Shown: positions 34,311 to 44,545, counted from the stretch's first letter. The stretch is 64,000 nucleotides of DNA from Adiantum capillus-veneris (GCA_014529385.2 CM043953.1:87134342-87198341); one strand, 5' to 3'. The notes: a model not told the origin generated them from the sequence alone. Translations and numbers: made by a program.

Positions 34311-35264
34311 TTTCAAAAACAAGTAAAATAATCCCTTCTATCATTGGTCTCAAAATAACATTTACTTAATCCATCATATTAAAATTTTATTAGTTTAGAT
34401 TAAAACCAAGAACATGATTATTTATTAGTTTCTTAACATTGAAGACTTGGTTCAAATCCTTGCAATATTTGTAAGAACAAGGCAATGAAAACAAGTAGGC
34501 TAGAGATAACTAGGCCATTTTGGATACACAAGAATTTTTACAATCTTTTAGATGTTTGATGAGAGTAGTAACTAGTGATTTTAACGAGCACAAAAATTAG
34601 TGTTATCCAAAGGCATGGATCATGTAAACACATAAGGATTGAAGGTTGAAGAGTTCTTTATGGAACCTAGGTCTTTCTGGATTTCTAAGGAAGACGTGAA
34701 GGAACCTCGAGCATCAAATGCTGCTACAGGTTGATCAGATACATGGGCCAAACTCGCATTTATAATTTGTAATGCGGAAAACTGGATTTTTCTATTTGGA
34801 GACCTGGGTTTTGTTTACAGCAAACAACCAATTATGTGAGACCATGTCAATGTGGCATGGTGATGTGGTGTCAATCGACGAGTTTCACGAATTGTGGGAT
34901 ATGGTTGATGAGGGCACGGTAAGGAATATTTTGACTCTTTTTCGTGTGCATTTTTTTCTAAATGCAATCACCGATGGTTGCATCTTGAGTGCTGGTGACT
35001 ATATACACCATGGACATTTTTAATCAGAGACAATGGGAAAATATTTCATGCTTGGTAGTAATTTGAATTGATATTTATGTCACAAATGTCATGTGAGCTT
35101 AAATTGATAAGCTCTTGTCTGGAAGAAAATGGGAAATGAAATGCCGATGGAATCAATTCAGGCCGGTTTGTATGGGATTTGAAGCATGTCAATGAGCTAA
35201 CCAAGAGTATTGCAATCTCAAAAAATATAAATTTTTTTTTAGAAAATTCTTCAAAAAAATCATT
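34311..35264. other. No recognisable gene
   Basis: One open frame at 34772-35023 on the plus strand (DVVSIDEFHELWDMVDEGTV) has protein-like composition but no recognised domain. The rest is A/T-rich without features. Confidence 0.35.
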
Positions 35265-35408
35265 AACATCAAAAAGGTTGGCAATGGGCATTCAATGTCT
35301 AGAGAGTTTGGAATGCTGCTCAAACCAGTCTGCACCGGCGCGGACTGGTCCGAGCCGCATTCCAAACTCTCTAGAAACCGAATGCCCATTGCCGGCCTTT
35401 TTGATGTT
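35265..35408. repeat. 144-bp foldback: near-perfect inverted repeat with ~72-nt arms
   Basis: The left arm (35265-35336) starts AACATCAAAAAGG and contains TCTAGAGAGTTTGGAATGC. The right arm (35337-35408) is its reverse complement, with about ten mismatches in 72. Nearly all mismatches are transitions, and several convert CG in the right arm to CA or TG in the left. There is essentially no loop. The transcript would form one long hairpin. It could be a small foldback transposon, a palindromic gene-conversion product or a young miRNA/siRNA-like hairpin. No clear target duplication is seen. Confidence 0.8.
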
Positions 35409-35905
35409 GATTCTATTCAAATTGTTGCACCTGACTGGGAGTCGACGGCAAGGTAGCATATTGTTCGGCAGTAAGCAGTGGAAGGAACCTTGGCTTAACG
35501 TTGGCAAAACCTCCTTGAGTGAGTCCTAAACAAGTACACCTTCGGATGAATAAATCAAGAAAGAATATTTGTGAAGATACTCAAGATAAGCCTTGCAGTG
35601 AGCCTTTCAGAGAGGTCTTTAGAGACTGATGGTGCGGTTCTAGGGCTGTAAGCCGTTTGGAGCAGTGAGCTTTGCAGAGAGATCAATTCTGGAGCCGTTC
35701 TAGAGTAGTGAGCTTTGCTGATGGTGATGACCTGCAGCGCACAAAACTCCTGTGTATGTTGTTTTGCAGCATATTAAATAAAAATTACCAACCCACGTGT
35801 TGCTCTTCAGCCTGCCCGTAAGGTCAAGCTCAAAAGCCTGGTTTGGTGCTGCAACCAGTCCATGCTGGTCAGTTGGGAGCATAGAAACAACCTCATGTTT
35901 TCAAA
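35409..35905. other. Spacer with short GTGAGC/AGAGA repeats
   Basis: Degenerate short repeats such as AGTGAGCTTTGCAGAGA recur at about 35597, 35662 and 35706. No gene recognised. Confidence 0.4.
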
Positions 35906-36601
35906 ATGTCTACAATGGGTCCTGGTAGTGGGGTGGACTTGGTGAATCATATGCATCCTGGAGGTAACTTGCAAGATATGTGGGTACACTTTGACCATGT
36001 GCATAGAGTTGATGGATGGCCTACTATGTCACCACATGTATATGATCCTTACATTTGCGAATTTTTAACTTTTGCAATATGTGAATTTTTAGTTGAGAAT
36101 AAGCATGCACAGATTGAGTTTTGGAGAATTCTTAACAAGGTGGTGATGTATTTGGGATTCCAGAAACCCGAGTTTAGGTTTCATGGCAGATGAGGCTAAT
36201 GCAAATTAAATTGCTATTCGTATGGTTTACTTTGGCGATGTAAATAAGAAAATGCCTGAAAAAGAAAGATCATGCGTGTTCCATTGGGAACAAAGTATGG
36301 TTAGGCATACTTCAAAGTGTATCCGTCCCTCTTACCAAGAAGAGACAAAAGTAAACGTCAAAAGTGGATGCTTGCCTCCACAGAGAATGCTGCAAATGTT
36401 TGTAAAGAGTAGCTTAGACAATTTTGGCATGTTGGGCATGCCATAGAGTCAGACATTCCATCATTAGAGACATGGTTGTCTTGGTGAGATGTAAGAGTGC
36501 CTCATTGGGGTGATAGATTTGTTTGTCAAGATGCAGCAGGTGATTTTGTGCCAAGAACCAGTCTCGAAGAGGCAAAGCATGCTAGCATGCATGCAACTAT
36601 T
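35906..36601 (+). pseudogene. MULE-like transposase remnant, N-terminal part
   Basis: Broken frames at 35906-36193 (ICEFLTFAICEFLVENKHAQ, IEFWRILNKVVMYLGFQKPE) and 36222-36446 (MVYFGDVNKKMPEKERSC, VFHWEQSMVRHTSKCIRP), then DAAGDFVPRTSLEEAKHASM up to the Copia-1 insertion. The order F-x-F-x-A-D/E-A, Y/F-G-D-x-N, C-x-F-H-W-x-Q-S resembles the catalytic core of plant Mutator-like transposases, which carry a C/G-x-FH-x-x-Q signature. A frameshift near 36190 and a stop at about 36444 are present. The matching C-terminal half lies at 42398-43150. The family call comes from motif memory; the alternative is an uncharacterised plant repeat protein. Confidence 0.45.
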
Positions 36602-37254
36602 TGTTAAGTATGGAGCCTGATTTACTCCTTGTAATTTTCTGTGCTAAAAACGTACATTTGTAAGGCCCCCATTATGAGGAGAAGCCATCGTGCGTGAAGG
36701 AAAATCGCTCGCCGGAAATAAAAATCACTCGCCAGAAACCAAAATTTTCACGGCCAAAATTTAGGGGCAACTTTAGGGCCGGAATATTCCTTTTCGCCGA
36801 AATATTATGGCCGGACGGCCGCCAGGTCATAAAACGATCGGTCGGTTGGCCGGTGGCTGGTAGTCAATGGCCAGTGAACGGTGGTCGAAAGTCAATAGCC
36901 GGTGGCCGGTGGCCGAATTCAAAAGTGGACTTGTCTTCTCAAGGGCGGCCACACATGGGTGGATTGGAGGGTCCGATCTGGACTTATCTACACAAGGGCG
37001 GGCTACACATGGTTGCCTCTCATGAGAGAGGGCAGCCCTTTTGGCCTATTAAAGGAGGCCATATCTTCACACATTTCATAGTGTGAAGTTGATGCAACAA
37101 GGTGAGTGTGAGGTAGTGAGAGTGAAGCAAGGCAGGAGCTCTATTAAGGGTATAATCCCTTTGTAAACTACTTCTTGTTTTGAAGTACTAAAGCCATTGA
37201 GTGGCTGCTTTCCCGTGGACATAGCCCACATTGGGTGAACCACGTATATCGTGT

Positions 37255-37340
<86 letters not shown>

Positions 37341-37427
37341 ATCTATAATCTCTTGTGTATGAAATTTATCTCTCTCCATTAAGTAGTCTACTCAAATATC
37401 TACTTAGCTACGTCATATTTCCTAACA
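36602..37427 (+). repeat. 5' LTR of Copia-1
   Basis: Begins TGTTAAGTATGGAGCCTGAT and ends TATTTCCTAACA. It contains a GGCCGGTGG-rich segment (about 36825-36920) and a long CT microsatellite. The TATA-like site at about 37043 reads CCTATTAAAGG, against CCTATAAAAGG in the right LTR. Confidence 0.93.
37258..37339. repeat. (CT)n microsatellite, about 40 units
   Basis: Uninterrupted CT dinucleotide run inside the 5' LTR. The matching site in the right LTR (about 42288-42304) has only about eight units. The related Copia-3 LTR has an intermediate GA run (about 52351-52388, opposite strand). Most of the LTR length difference comes from this expansion. Confidence 0.95.
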
Positions 37428-37429
37428 AC

Positions 37430-37445
37430 TGGTATCAGAGCAAGG
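37430..37445 (+). other. Primer-binding site, Copia-1
   Basis: TGGTATCAGAGCAAGG, two bases after the LTR. This matches the initiator-Met tRNA-type site used by most plant copia elements. Confidence 0.9.
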
Positions 37446-37500
37446 TTTGCTCGTAGCTAAATTATCTCAAGGAAAGAATTCCTTGAATTGAGTGCGAGTT

Positions 37501-38169
37501 ATGGCAGAGGAAGGGAAGCTCAAGATTGAGAATTTCAACGGCAAAAACTACCAACATTGGAAGATGCAGATTGAAGACTATCTCTACCAGAAGGACCTCT
37601 ATTTGCCACTAGGCGGTCTTGCAAAGAATCCCGGAACAATGGCAGATGAAGCATGCAATGTCCTTGATCTAAAGGCACTGGGAACAATCCAGTTAAGCTT
37701 GGCATCAACGGTGGCCTTCAACGTTTCGGAGATGAAGACCACGGAGGAATTGATAAAGTCACTTGATGACTTCTACGAGAAACCATCGGCATCCAATAAG
37801 GTATTTCTCATGAAGCGCTTGTTCAATCTAAAGATGGTAGAGAATGGTTCAGTTGCAGAACACCTAAATGACTTTAACACAAACATAACTCAACTTCGAT
37901 CGGTGAAAATCAATTTTGATGACGAAGTGCGAGCTCTCCTTATACTATCATCTCTACCGGATAGTTGGGACAGTCTTGTGATGGTTGTAAGTAATTCTAT
38001 CTCTGGCACAAATACTCTTAATTTTGATGATGTTGTGGGTGTTCTCCTAAGCGAGGAAATGCAAAGGAGAAGCACAGGAGAATCATCAAGTGTTGCACTA
38101 TCAGTGGAAACAAGAGGAAGGCCTAAGGAGAGGTTCAAAAACCAAAAGGGTCATGATCGCTCAAGGTAG
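37501..38169 (+). pseudogene. Copia-1 gag
   Basis: Open frame starting at MAEEGKLKIENFNGKNYQHW, the typical N terminus of copia gag (F-x-G-x-N-Y-x-x-W). It continues through TTEELIKSLDDFYEKPSASN and LLILSSLPDSWDSLVMVV. It ends at TAG 38167, where Copia-3 has CAG, and one extra base just after it shifts the frame. The zinc knuckle therefore lies in the next frame (38090-39247). In copia elements gag and pol usually share one frame, so this is a damaged copy. Confidence 0.85.
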
Positions 38170-39247
38170 AGCAAATTCATGCACAAAGTCAGTTCTTGAA
38201 TGTTGGAACTGTAGCAAGAAGGGCCATGTCAAGAAGGATTGCTGGTCCAAGAAGAAGAAAGAGACAGAGTCTCAAGACAACAAGGCAACATCGGAGGCCA
38301 ATGTGGCAGGTAAAGTAGAGCAAGATGCTCTAATTCTCTCATTAGAGAATGTGTCTAATTCCTGGATAGTAGATTCCGGGGCTTCATTCCATGCAGCACC
38401 ACACAAGCAACATTTCCAAGATTACACCAAAGGTAATTTTGCGTATTTATACTTGGGAGATGATAAAGCTTGTGAGATTGTCGAAAAAGGTACAGTTTCT
38501 ATCAAAACTGCTAACGGAAATGAATGGAAGCTTAAAGATGTTATGCACGTTCCTTCTCTTCGCAAAAAATTGATCTCTACAGGACAATTGGATGATGAAG
38601 GTCACAACATTGCATTCAGAAACAAATGGTGGAAGATCTCAAAGGGATCTTTGGTGGTTTCCAAGGGAGGAAAGGTCGGTACACTTTACTTGTGTACTGC
38701 TAGCACGCAACCTTCAGCTTGTGCAGCAACTACAGAAGTTGATAGTGCGGTGTGGCACTACCGGCTTGGGCATATGAGTACCAAAGGAATGCAAATCCTT
38801 CAAACAAAGAAGCGTCTACCAGGTTTGAAAGAAGTAGACTTAGAGTTCTATGAAGATTGTGTTTATGGTAAACAAAAGAGGGTAAAATTTCAAAAATCGG
38901 GAAATGAAAGAAAAAATAAAAAACTTGAGTTGGTTCATTCTGATGTTTGGGGTCCTGCAAGTACACCATTCCTTGGTGGCTCATTGTACTATGTAACATT
39001 CATAGATTATGAAATTAGAAAAACATGGGTTTATGTCATAAAGAATAAGTCCAATGTATTTTCCATATTTCAAAGTTGGAAAGCCTTTGTGGAGAATGAA
39101 ACAAGTACCAAGGTTAAATACCTCAGATCCGACAATGGAGGTGAATATTGCAGCCAAGCTTTTGAAAGCTTTTGTGCTAGCAATGGCATTCGGAGGCAAT
39201 GGACAACCCCAAGGACACCTCAACAAAATGGAATTTTGGAAGTATGA
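38170..39247 (+). pseudogene. Copia-1 zinc knuckle, protease and integrase
   Basis: The frame carries the knuckle CWNCSKKGHVKKDC (38201-38242), the protease WIVDSGASFHAAPHKQHF (about 38362), the pre-integrase HYRLGHMSTKGMQILQ and CVYGKQKRVKF, then the integrase core LVHSDVWGPAST (about 38932) and YLRSDNGGEYCS (about 39118). The frame breaks near 39240 after PQQNGILE, where Met-Asn-Lys of the next block should follow directly. It then continues in another frame from 39242. The His/Cys and D,D residues are intact. Confidence 0.88.
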
Positions 39248-40722
39248 ACAAGACAATCATGGAGGGAGTACGAAGCATACAGCTACATGCAGGCCTACCA
39301 CTTGAGCTGTGGGCAAAAGCTGTAAGTCCGTCTGTGTACTTAATCAACCGGTCACCCTCAACGGCATTGGATGGGGGAGTTCCTCAAAGTGTTGGGTGTG
39401 AGTCTTTTATGCACATAGATAGAAGCATAAGATCAAAGCTAGATGCAAAGTCCAAAAAGTGTTTCTTCATTGGCTATGGAGAAGGTGACTTTGGGTATCA
39501 CCTATGGAATCCTGAAGATGGTAAAATATTAAGGAGTAGGGATGTAATTTTTAACGAAAAAAATATGTACAAATATTACTTGGAAAGAAAACAAACAAAA
39601 GAAACAAGTGATGAGTACATGGAGCTTGAGGACGGTGAAGACTCAAGGACTGAAAACGGTGACAATGTGCAACAACGTCAACCAAATGAGGAGCCTCAAC
39701 CTATTCCCCGAAGATCTACAAGAGCAAGTAGACCTCCAGAAAGGTTTGTTCCTTGCTTCAACCATCTCTTAATCTCAGATTCTGGAGAGCCGGAATCATA
39801 CAAAGAAGCTATGCAACACGAATCCAAAGAAGAATGGACGAAAAGCATGCAAGTGGAGATGGACTCACTACATCGCAACCAAACATGGGAGTTGGTTGAG
39901 TTGCCTAAAGGTAAGCGGGCACTTCAAAGTAAATGGGTGTACAAGCTGAAGGAAGAAGAAGGTGGGAAGAAAAGGTACAAGTCTAAGCTTGTGGTAAAAG
40001 GGTTTTCTCAAAAGAAAGGTATTGACTTCAATGAAATATTTTCTCCTGTTGTAAAATTGAACTCAATTAGGCTTGTCTTAAGCCTTGTGGCTGCTCATGA
40101 TCTAAATCTTGAGAAAATGGATGTAAATACGGCATTCCCTCACGGTGACTTAGAGGAGGAAATTTACATGCTTCAACCAAAGGGGTATGAAGTAAAAGGT
40201 AAGGAAAAAATGGTTTGCAGATTAAAGAAAATCTTGTATGGTTTAAAGCAAGCATCAAGACAATGGTACTTGAAGTTTGATCGATGGATGTTGGATCATG
40301 GATTTAGAAGATGCAACTCAAATCATTGTATCTACACAAAGAATTTGGGAGATGGGAAGTTCATCATCCTAATGTTGTATGTTGATGACATGCTGATTGC
40401 AAGTGCTAACATGCAAGACATCAAAGACCTAAAAGAGGAGCTGTCTCAATCTTTTTCAATGAAAGATTTAGGTGCTACAAAGAGGATACTTGGTATGAAA
40501 ATATCAAGGGACAGGACGAAGAAGACAATAAAGCTGTCTCAAGAGGATTACATCAAGAAGGTACTAGAAAGGTTTGCAATGCAAAATGAAAAACCAGTTT
40601 CTACACCTTTGGCTGGTCACTTTAAACTAACGAAGGATATGTGTCCAAAGACACAAGAGGAGATAGCCTATATGTATAAAGTTCCATATGCTGCAGTGGT
40701 AGGTTCTCTAATGTATCCTATG
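39248..40722 (+). pseudogene. Copia-1 integrase C-terminus and reverse transcriptase
   Basis: The frame begins at about 39199 in the overlap: MNKTIMEGVRSIQLHAGLPL, then YLINRSPSTALDGG, CFFIGYGEGDFGYHLWNPED, and a linker ending RRSTRASRPPERFVP. RT: WVYKLKEEEGGKKRYKSKLV, SPVVKLNSIRLVLSLVAAHD, KILYGLKQASRQWYLKFDRW, and the catalytic MLYVDDMLIASAN at 40368-40410. The frame runs into MITE-4 at 40723 within GSLMYPM, and resumes at 40975 with MVWTRPDIAHG. Confidence 0.9.
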
Positions 40723-40969
40723 CTCGGGGGGTTCACTATGTGTAAAACTACCATATCACGTGCATTCAAGACATGTTTGTAAAACTCTTTATCTATGAAT
40801 TTTGTTAAGAATATAATGTACCTTTTTCTTTTAAAATCTGTAAGTTTTTTTCAAATTTGAAAAAATAATGCCCTTTTGTATATATATTTCTGTAAGTTTC
40901 AAGAACTTTAGATACCCTTCTGTTGAACTCACGTGATAGGTTACATTTTTATTAGGTGACCTCCCCGGG
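40723..40969. mobile_element. MITE-4, 247-bp hAT-like inverted-repeat element
   Basis: The left end is CTCGGGGGGTTCACTATG. The right end in reverse complement is CCCGGGGAGGTCACCTAA. The 8-bp target duplication is ATCCTATG (40715-40722) and ATGCTATG (40970-40977), 7 of 8 matching. Removing the element and one copy restores the expected Met-Val-Trp junction of the RT. Length and ends match MITE-3 (248 bp). An 8-bp duplication is typical of the hAT superfamily. It has no coding capacity and introduces stops into the host frame. Confidence 0.85.
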
Positions 40970-40974
40970 ATGCT

Positions 40975-41595
40975 ATGGTCTGGACAAGGCCAGATATTGC
41001 ACATGGAGTGGGAGTTGTGAGTAGGTTCATGGACAACCCAGGTAAAGAACACTGGCAAGCTGTGAAGTGGATACTTAGGTATCTAAAAGGGACAACAACA
41101 AATGCTTTGTATTTTGGAGGAACTAATATTTTTCTAGAAGGGTATGCTGATGCAGATATGGCAGGTGACAAAGATACTCGAAGGAGAAATACTGCCGATG
41201 TCTTCATGGTTGGAGGCACAGTAGTAAGCTGGGCTTCAAAGCTGCAGAAAGTGGTGTCACTTTCTATCACAGAAGCAGAGTATGTAGCAATGACAGAGGC
41301 AAGCAAAGAAATTTTGTGGCTTCACAGATTCTTAGAAGATCTTGGATTCAAACAAGACAATTGTATCTTGTACAGTGATAGCCAAAGCGCTATCCATCTT
41401 GCAAAGAACTCAGCCTTTCATTCAAGGACAAAGCACATTGAGGTGAGATATCACTTCATACGCACTCTTTTGGAAGAGGGAAAGCTAAAGCTAGGAAAGG
41501 TGCATACAAGTGAAAATCCTGCAGACATGTTTACAAAGGCGGTCAACAAGGAGAAGTTGAGCTTTTGCTCACCTTCAATCGGCATTCAAGGATAA
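40975..41595 (+). pseudogene. Copia-1 RNase H
   Basis: Open frame after MITE-4: MVWTRPDIAHGVGVVSRFMD, KWILRYLKGTTTNALYFGG, EGYADADMAGDKDTRRRNTA, SLSITEAEYVAMTEASKEIL, ILYSDSQSAIHLAKNSAFHS, KHIEVRYHFIRTLLEEGKL. It has the D-E-D pattern of copia RNase H and ends with NPADMFTKAVNKEKL. It is in the same frame as the preceding RT part. It would not be translated from the upstream start because of stops in MITE-4. Confidence 0.9.
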
Positions 41596-41642
41596 GAAGC
41601 CAGGATGGAAAGTAGTCACAGGTTTGGTTTGGAGATCAGTCT

Positions 41643-41655
41643 CCAAGTGGGAGAT
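41643..41655 (+). other. Polypurine tract, Copia-1
   Basis: CCAAGTGGGAGAT immediately before the right LTR. This is the usual copia plus-strand primer site. The same sequence occurs in inverse orientation beside the Copia-3 LTR (52918). Confidence 0.7.
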
Positions 41656-42392
41656 TGTTAAGTATGGAGCCTGATTTACCCCTTGTAATTTTCTGTGGTA
41701 AAAATGCACATTTGTAAGGCCCCCATTATGAGGATAAGCCATCATGCGTGAAGGAAAATCACTCGCCGGAAATAAAAATCACTCGCCGGAAACCAAAATT
41801 TTCACAGCCAAAATTCAGGGGCAACTTTAGGGCCAGAATATTCATTTTTCGTTGCAATATTATGGCTGGAAAGTGGTCAAAAAACGACCGGTTGGTTGGC
41901 CAGTGGCCAGTGGTCGGAATTCAATAGCCAGTGGCCGGTGGCCGAAATTCAAAAGTGGACTTGTCTTCTCAAGGGCGGCCACACATGGGTGGATTGGAGG
42001 GTCCCGTTTGGACTTATTTACACAAGGGCGGCTACACATGGCTGCCTCTCATGAGAGAGGGAAACCCTTTTGGCCTATAAAAGGAGGCCATTTCTTCATA
42101 CATTTCATAGTGTGAAGTTGATGCAACAAGGTGAGTGTGAGGTGGTGAGAGTGAAGCAAGGAGGAAGCTCTAGTAAGGGTATAATCCCTTTGTAAACTAC
42201 TTCTTGTTTCGAAGTACTAAAGCCATTGAGTGGCTGCTTCCCCGTGGACGTAGCCCACATTGGGTGAACCACGTATATCATGTGTACTCTCTCTCTCTCT
42301 CTCTACTCTATAATCTCTTGTGTATGAAATCTATCTCTCTCCATTAAGTATTCTACTCAAATATCTACTTAGCTACGTCATATTTCCTAACA
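41656..42392 (+). repeat. 3' LTR of Copia-1
   Basis: Same ends as the 5' LTR (TGTTAAG ... CCTAACA), shorter mainly through the short CT run and fewer GGCCGGTGG-type repeats. It contains GGCCTATAAAAGGAGGCC (about 42072), a good TATA box. Confidence 0.93.
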
Positions 42393-42397
42393 CTGTT

Positions 42398-43150
42398 GGA
42401 TACAAGTCTAGTATTGGTTTGTACTGGACCAGTAGTGGTAGATTTGGCTGCAAGGTTTATAAGTCAGCAGGGTGCTAGTGGGTTGGGTAAGAAGCTCATA
42501 GACCTAGCTAATTCTTCTTTGAGGGAGATGCGTATGCCAAGTCCTGAGATGAACATAGAATCAATGAGGGAAAAGAGTGTTCAAAGATCTAGATCAATAT
42601 TTGTGGACCCTGATGAAATTCTAGAAGATGATAGTCACAGACCTAAGTATGTGACAGTCACAACAACAAATGTACTACCTAGGAGTACACAGCAGCATGA
42701 TTCCACAACTCCCCTCATGTTTTTGGAGAAAAAAGTGTCTCGGACTTTGTGGGAAATTAGGCGTACTAAGCTTGGGAGAAAAATGACATGCTTTGATGTT
42801 CTTGCAAACCACGAAGTTCCTGCACCAAGCTTCTAGGGTAGGAAAAAATATCCGGCAAAAGGATCCAATCTGGGAGGCACTGTTGAGGGATTTGTGTGGT
42901 TTTGCAATAGTAGTAACACTCATACATGGAATGTGGATGACATGATTGTCGGTCCTCCTAGACCTGCACCTGAGACTTGGGTTGTGTATGAGGGCACTAA
43001 TCTGTAGCCATCTGACGTAACAAATTCGGGCCCGCAGGACAGGACAAGCCATCTGCACTAATCTGCAGCCATAACCTTGCAGCCATCTTCAAGTGTAACA
43101 AATTCGGTCACTTTGCAAGGTCTTGTCCTACGGGCCCGAGCTTGACAACA
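42398..43150 (+). pseudogene. MULE-like transposase remnant, C-terminal part with zinc knuckle
   Basis: Continues the frame interrupted by Copia-1. With one CTGTT duplicate removed, the codons run from HASMHAT into GYKSSIG. Open frame 42396-42836 carries VVDLAARFISQQGASGLGKK, MRMPSPEMNIESMREKSVQ and VSRTLWEIRRTKLGRKMTC. After stops, 43088-43130 encodes FKCNKFGHFARSCP, a CCHC knuckle that lacks the first Cys (Ile instead). Plant Mutator-like and related transposases often end in a zinc-binding motif. The family assignment is tentative. Confidence 0.45.
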
Positions 43151-43176
43151 GGCTCCACTAAAGGGGAGATCAGAAA

Positions 43177-43430
43177 GGGGGGGGGGGGGGGGGGGGGGGG
43201 GGATCACTTAATAAATATATGACTATCACGTGAGTGTAGCAAAAGGGTTATTGAATTTCATTTTTTCTCACATTTTCACATAAAGAAGGGTATCATAAAA
43301 TGGAATTGAGAAAAAAAATTGAATATGAAAAGGGTGTATTTTATTAGTAAAAAATTCACAAATAAGGAGTATTAAAAATAGTCCTTGAATGCATGCAATA
43401 TATAAAATTTATACATAGTGACCCGCTGAG
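43177..43430. mobile_element. MITE-2 with a 26-G terminal run
   Basis: The left end is a run of 26 G (43177-43202) then ATCACTTAATAA. The right end is ACATAGTGACCCGCTGAG, whose reverse complement begins CTCAGCGGGTCACTATG. This pairs with the left end at GGGATCACT and resembles the CTCGGGGGGTTCACTATG termini of MITE-3 and MITE-4. The interior is shared with MITE-1 (AATAGTCCTTGAATGCATGC at about 43376). The target duplication is obscured by the G tract, which probably expanded from a shorter G-run in the terminal repeat. Confidence 0.6.
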
Positions 43431-44096
43431 AGGGGAAAATGGTGATCCAACAAATCCTTAAGAAACAAGAACTCCACCACAGAAGGCGATTGAGCAAGTT
43501 GGGAAAGCTTAGAAATTTAAGGAGAATGCGAAAACCCAATAGAATGCAATGAAGCCATTTTGAGCCTAGAATAACAACCAAAAGGCCACTGATTCTTATC
43601 CGCTACCCAACCTGTCAGCGGGTCACTGTCTGCAGCATAGCTATATGGTACTAACATGATAATGACAAAAATTACAAAAGTAATTCGGATGGGACACAGG
43701 GACTCTTTAAAGTTGTCAATCCTCAAGAAGCAAACCTAACAAGAAAAAACATCAACTCAAAAAGCTAACCACCACTCCTAGATCCAAAAATCTATTTATC
43801 TCCTATCTCAATTCTCTAGGTCATTACACCATTTTGATGACTAAAGGGACTTGCATTGTCACAAATCTTTAAGGAAAGCTATCTTAGGTCTAAGGAAACG
43901 AGTCCACGAAGTCTATTTACCATGTTGACAAGGTACCAAAATCACGATCCATCATGTAGCAGGTTAGAGAAGCTACAAAAAAACACATAAATAGAGCACC
44001 CTAAGGTCTAATAACACTATGGTCAGAATGTCAAAGAAAAATGATTTAAGCACTCAAAACTGAAGATAAGACTCACAGACGATGTTGCGGGCATTT
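43431..44096. other. No recognisable gene
   Basis: Non-coding sequence with short frames only. No repeat family recognised. Confidence 0.4.
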
Positions 44097-44545
44097 TGAA
44101 CGCCCGATTTCTTTGTAAATTTGTACATATGGACATGACGTCGGATGTAAAAAGGGTGTGTGTGATTTCTTTTTGTGGGTTTTGTAGCTTGCTTTAGAAA
44201 GCACATGTATAAGGAGTGCAAGTTACTAGTGTAGTGCCAGTTGTTGGGTTGCCTTGGGTGCCCGTAAGTGAGTTTTTGGAAGAGTCACTTGTATATAACT
44301 AAAACTTAGGTAAAAACTTAAAAAAAATAAAATAAAAATAAAAAATTTGTATTTTTAGCTCTTTGTGCCTCCTTGATGCTTTTGGATGCAGTTTTTTGCC
44401 CTCTCCTTGCCTTCTCTAAGTATAGTCGTATCAGGTTAGCTCTCTATTCATGTCAATTTACACATAGTGGTATGTAGAATCAATTTTTTTCATCTTCATG
44501 TTTCTTGCCATTCATTTTTTCAATATTTTCTCCAAGATTTAAAGT
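44097..44545 (+). repeat. Left terminal repeat of gag-only element
   Basis: Aligns with about 51559-52003 over nearly its full length: TTTGTACATATGGACATGA, AAGGAGTGCAAGTT, GTTGTGCCTCCTT/CTTTGTGCCTCCTT, GATGCAGTTTTTTG and ATTTTCTCCAAG. An A-rich insertion (about 44310-44340) separates the two halves. Divergence is substantial, so it is old. Confidence 0.75.

Larger units (their letters stand above)
36602..42392 (+). mobile_element. Copia-1, Ty1/copia LTR retrotransposon
   Basis: Two LTRs (36602-37427 and 41656-42392) enclose a Met-type primer-binding site, gag-pol in copia order (gag, protease, integrase, RT, RNase H) and a polypurine tract. Target duplications are CTATT (36597-36601) and CTGTT (42393-42397), 4 of 5 matching. 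It splits the MULE-like gene. It carries MITE-4 inside its RT-RNase H junction. Coding frames are broken near 38168, 39240 and 40723, so it is not autonomous. Copia-3 on the minus strand is the same family. Confidence 0.93.

Noticed and set aside
36694-37086. Open frames in the Copia-1 LTRs (also 41852-42115 and 52455-52831)
   Set aside because: They lie in the repetitive GC-rich U3 and promoter region; conserved only because the LTRs are homologous.
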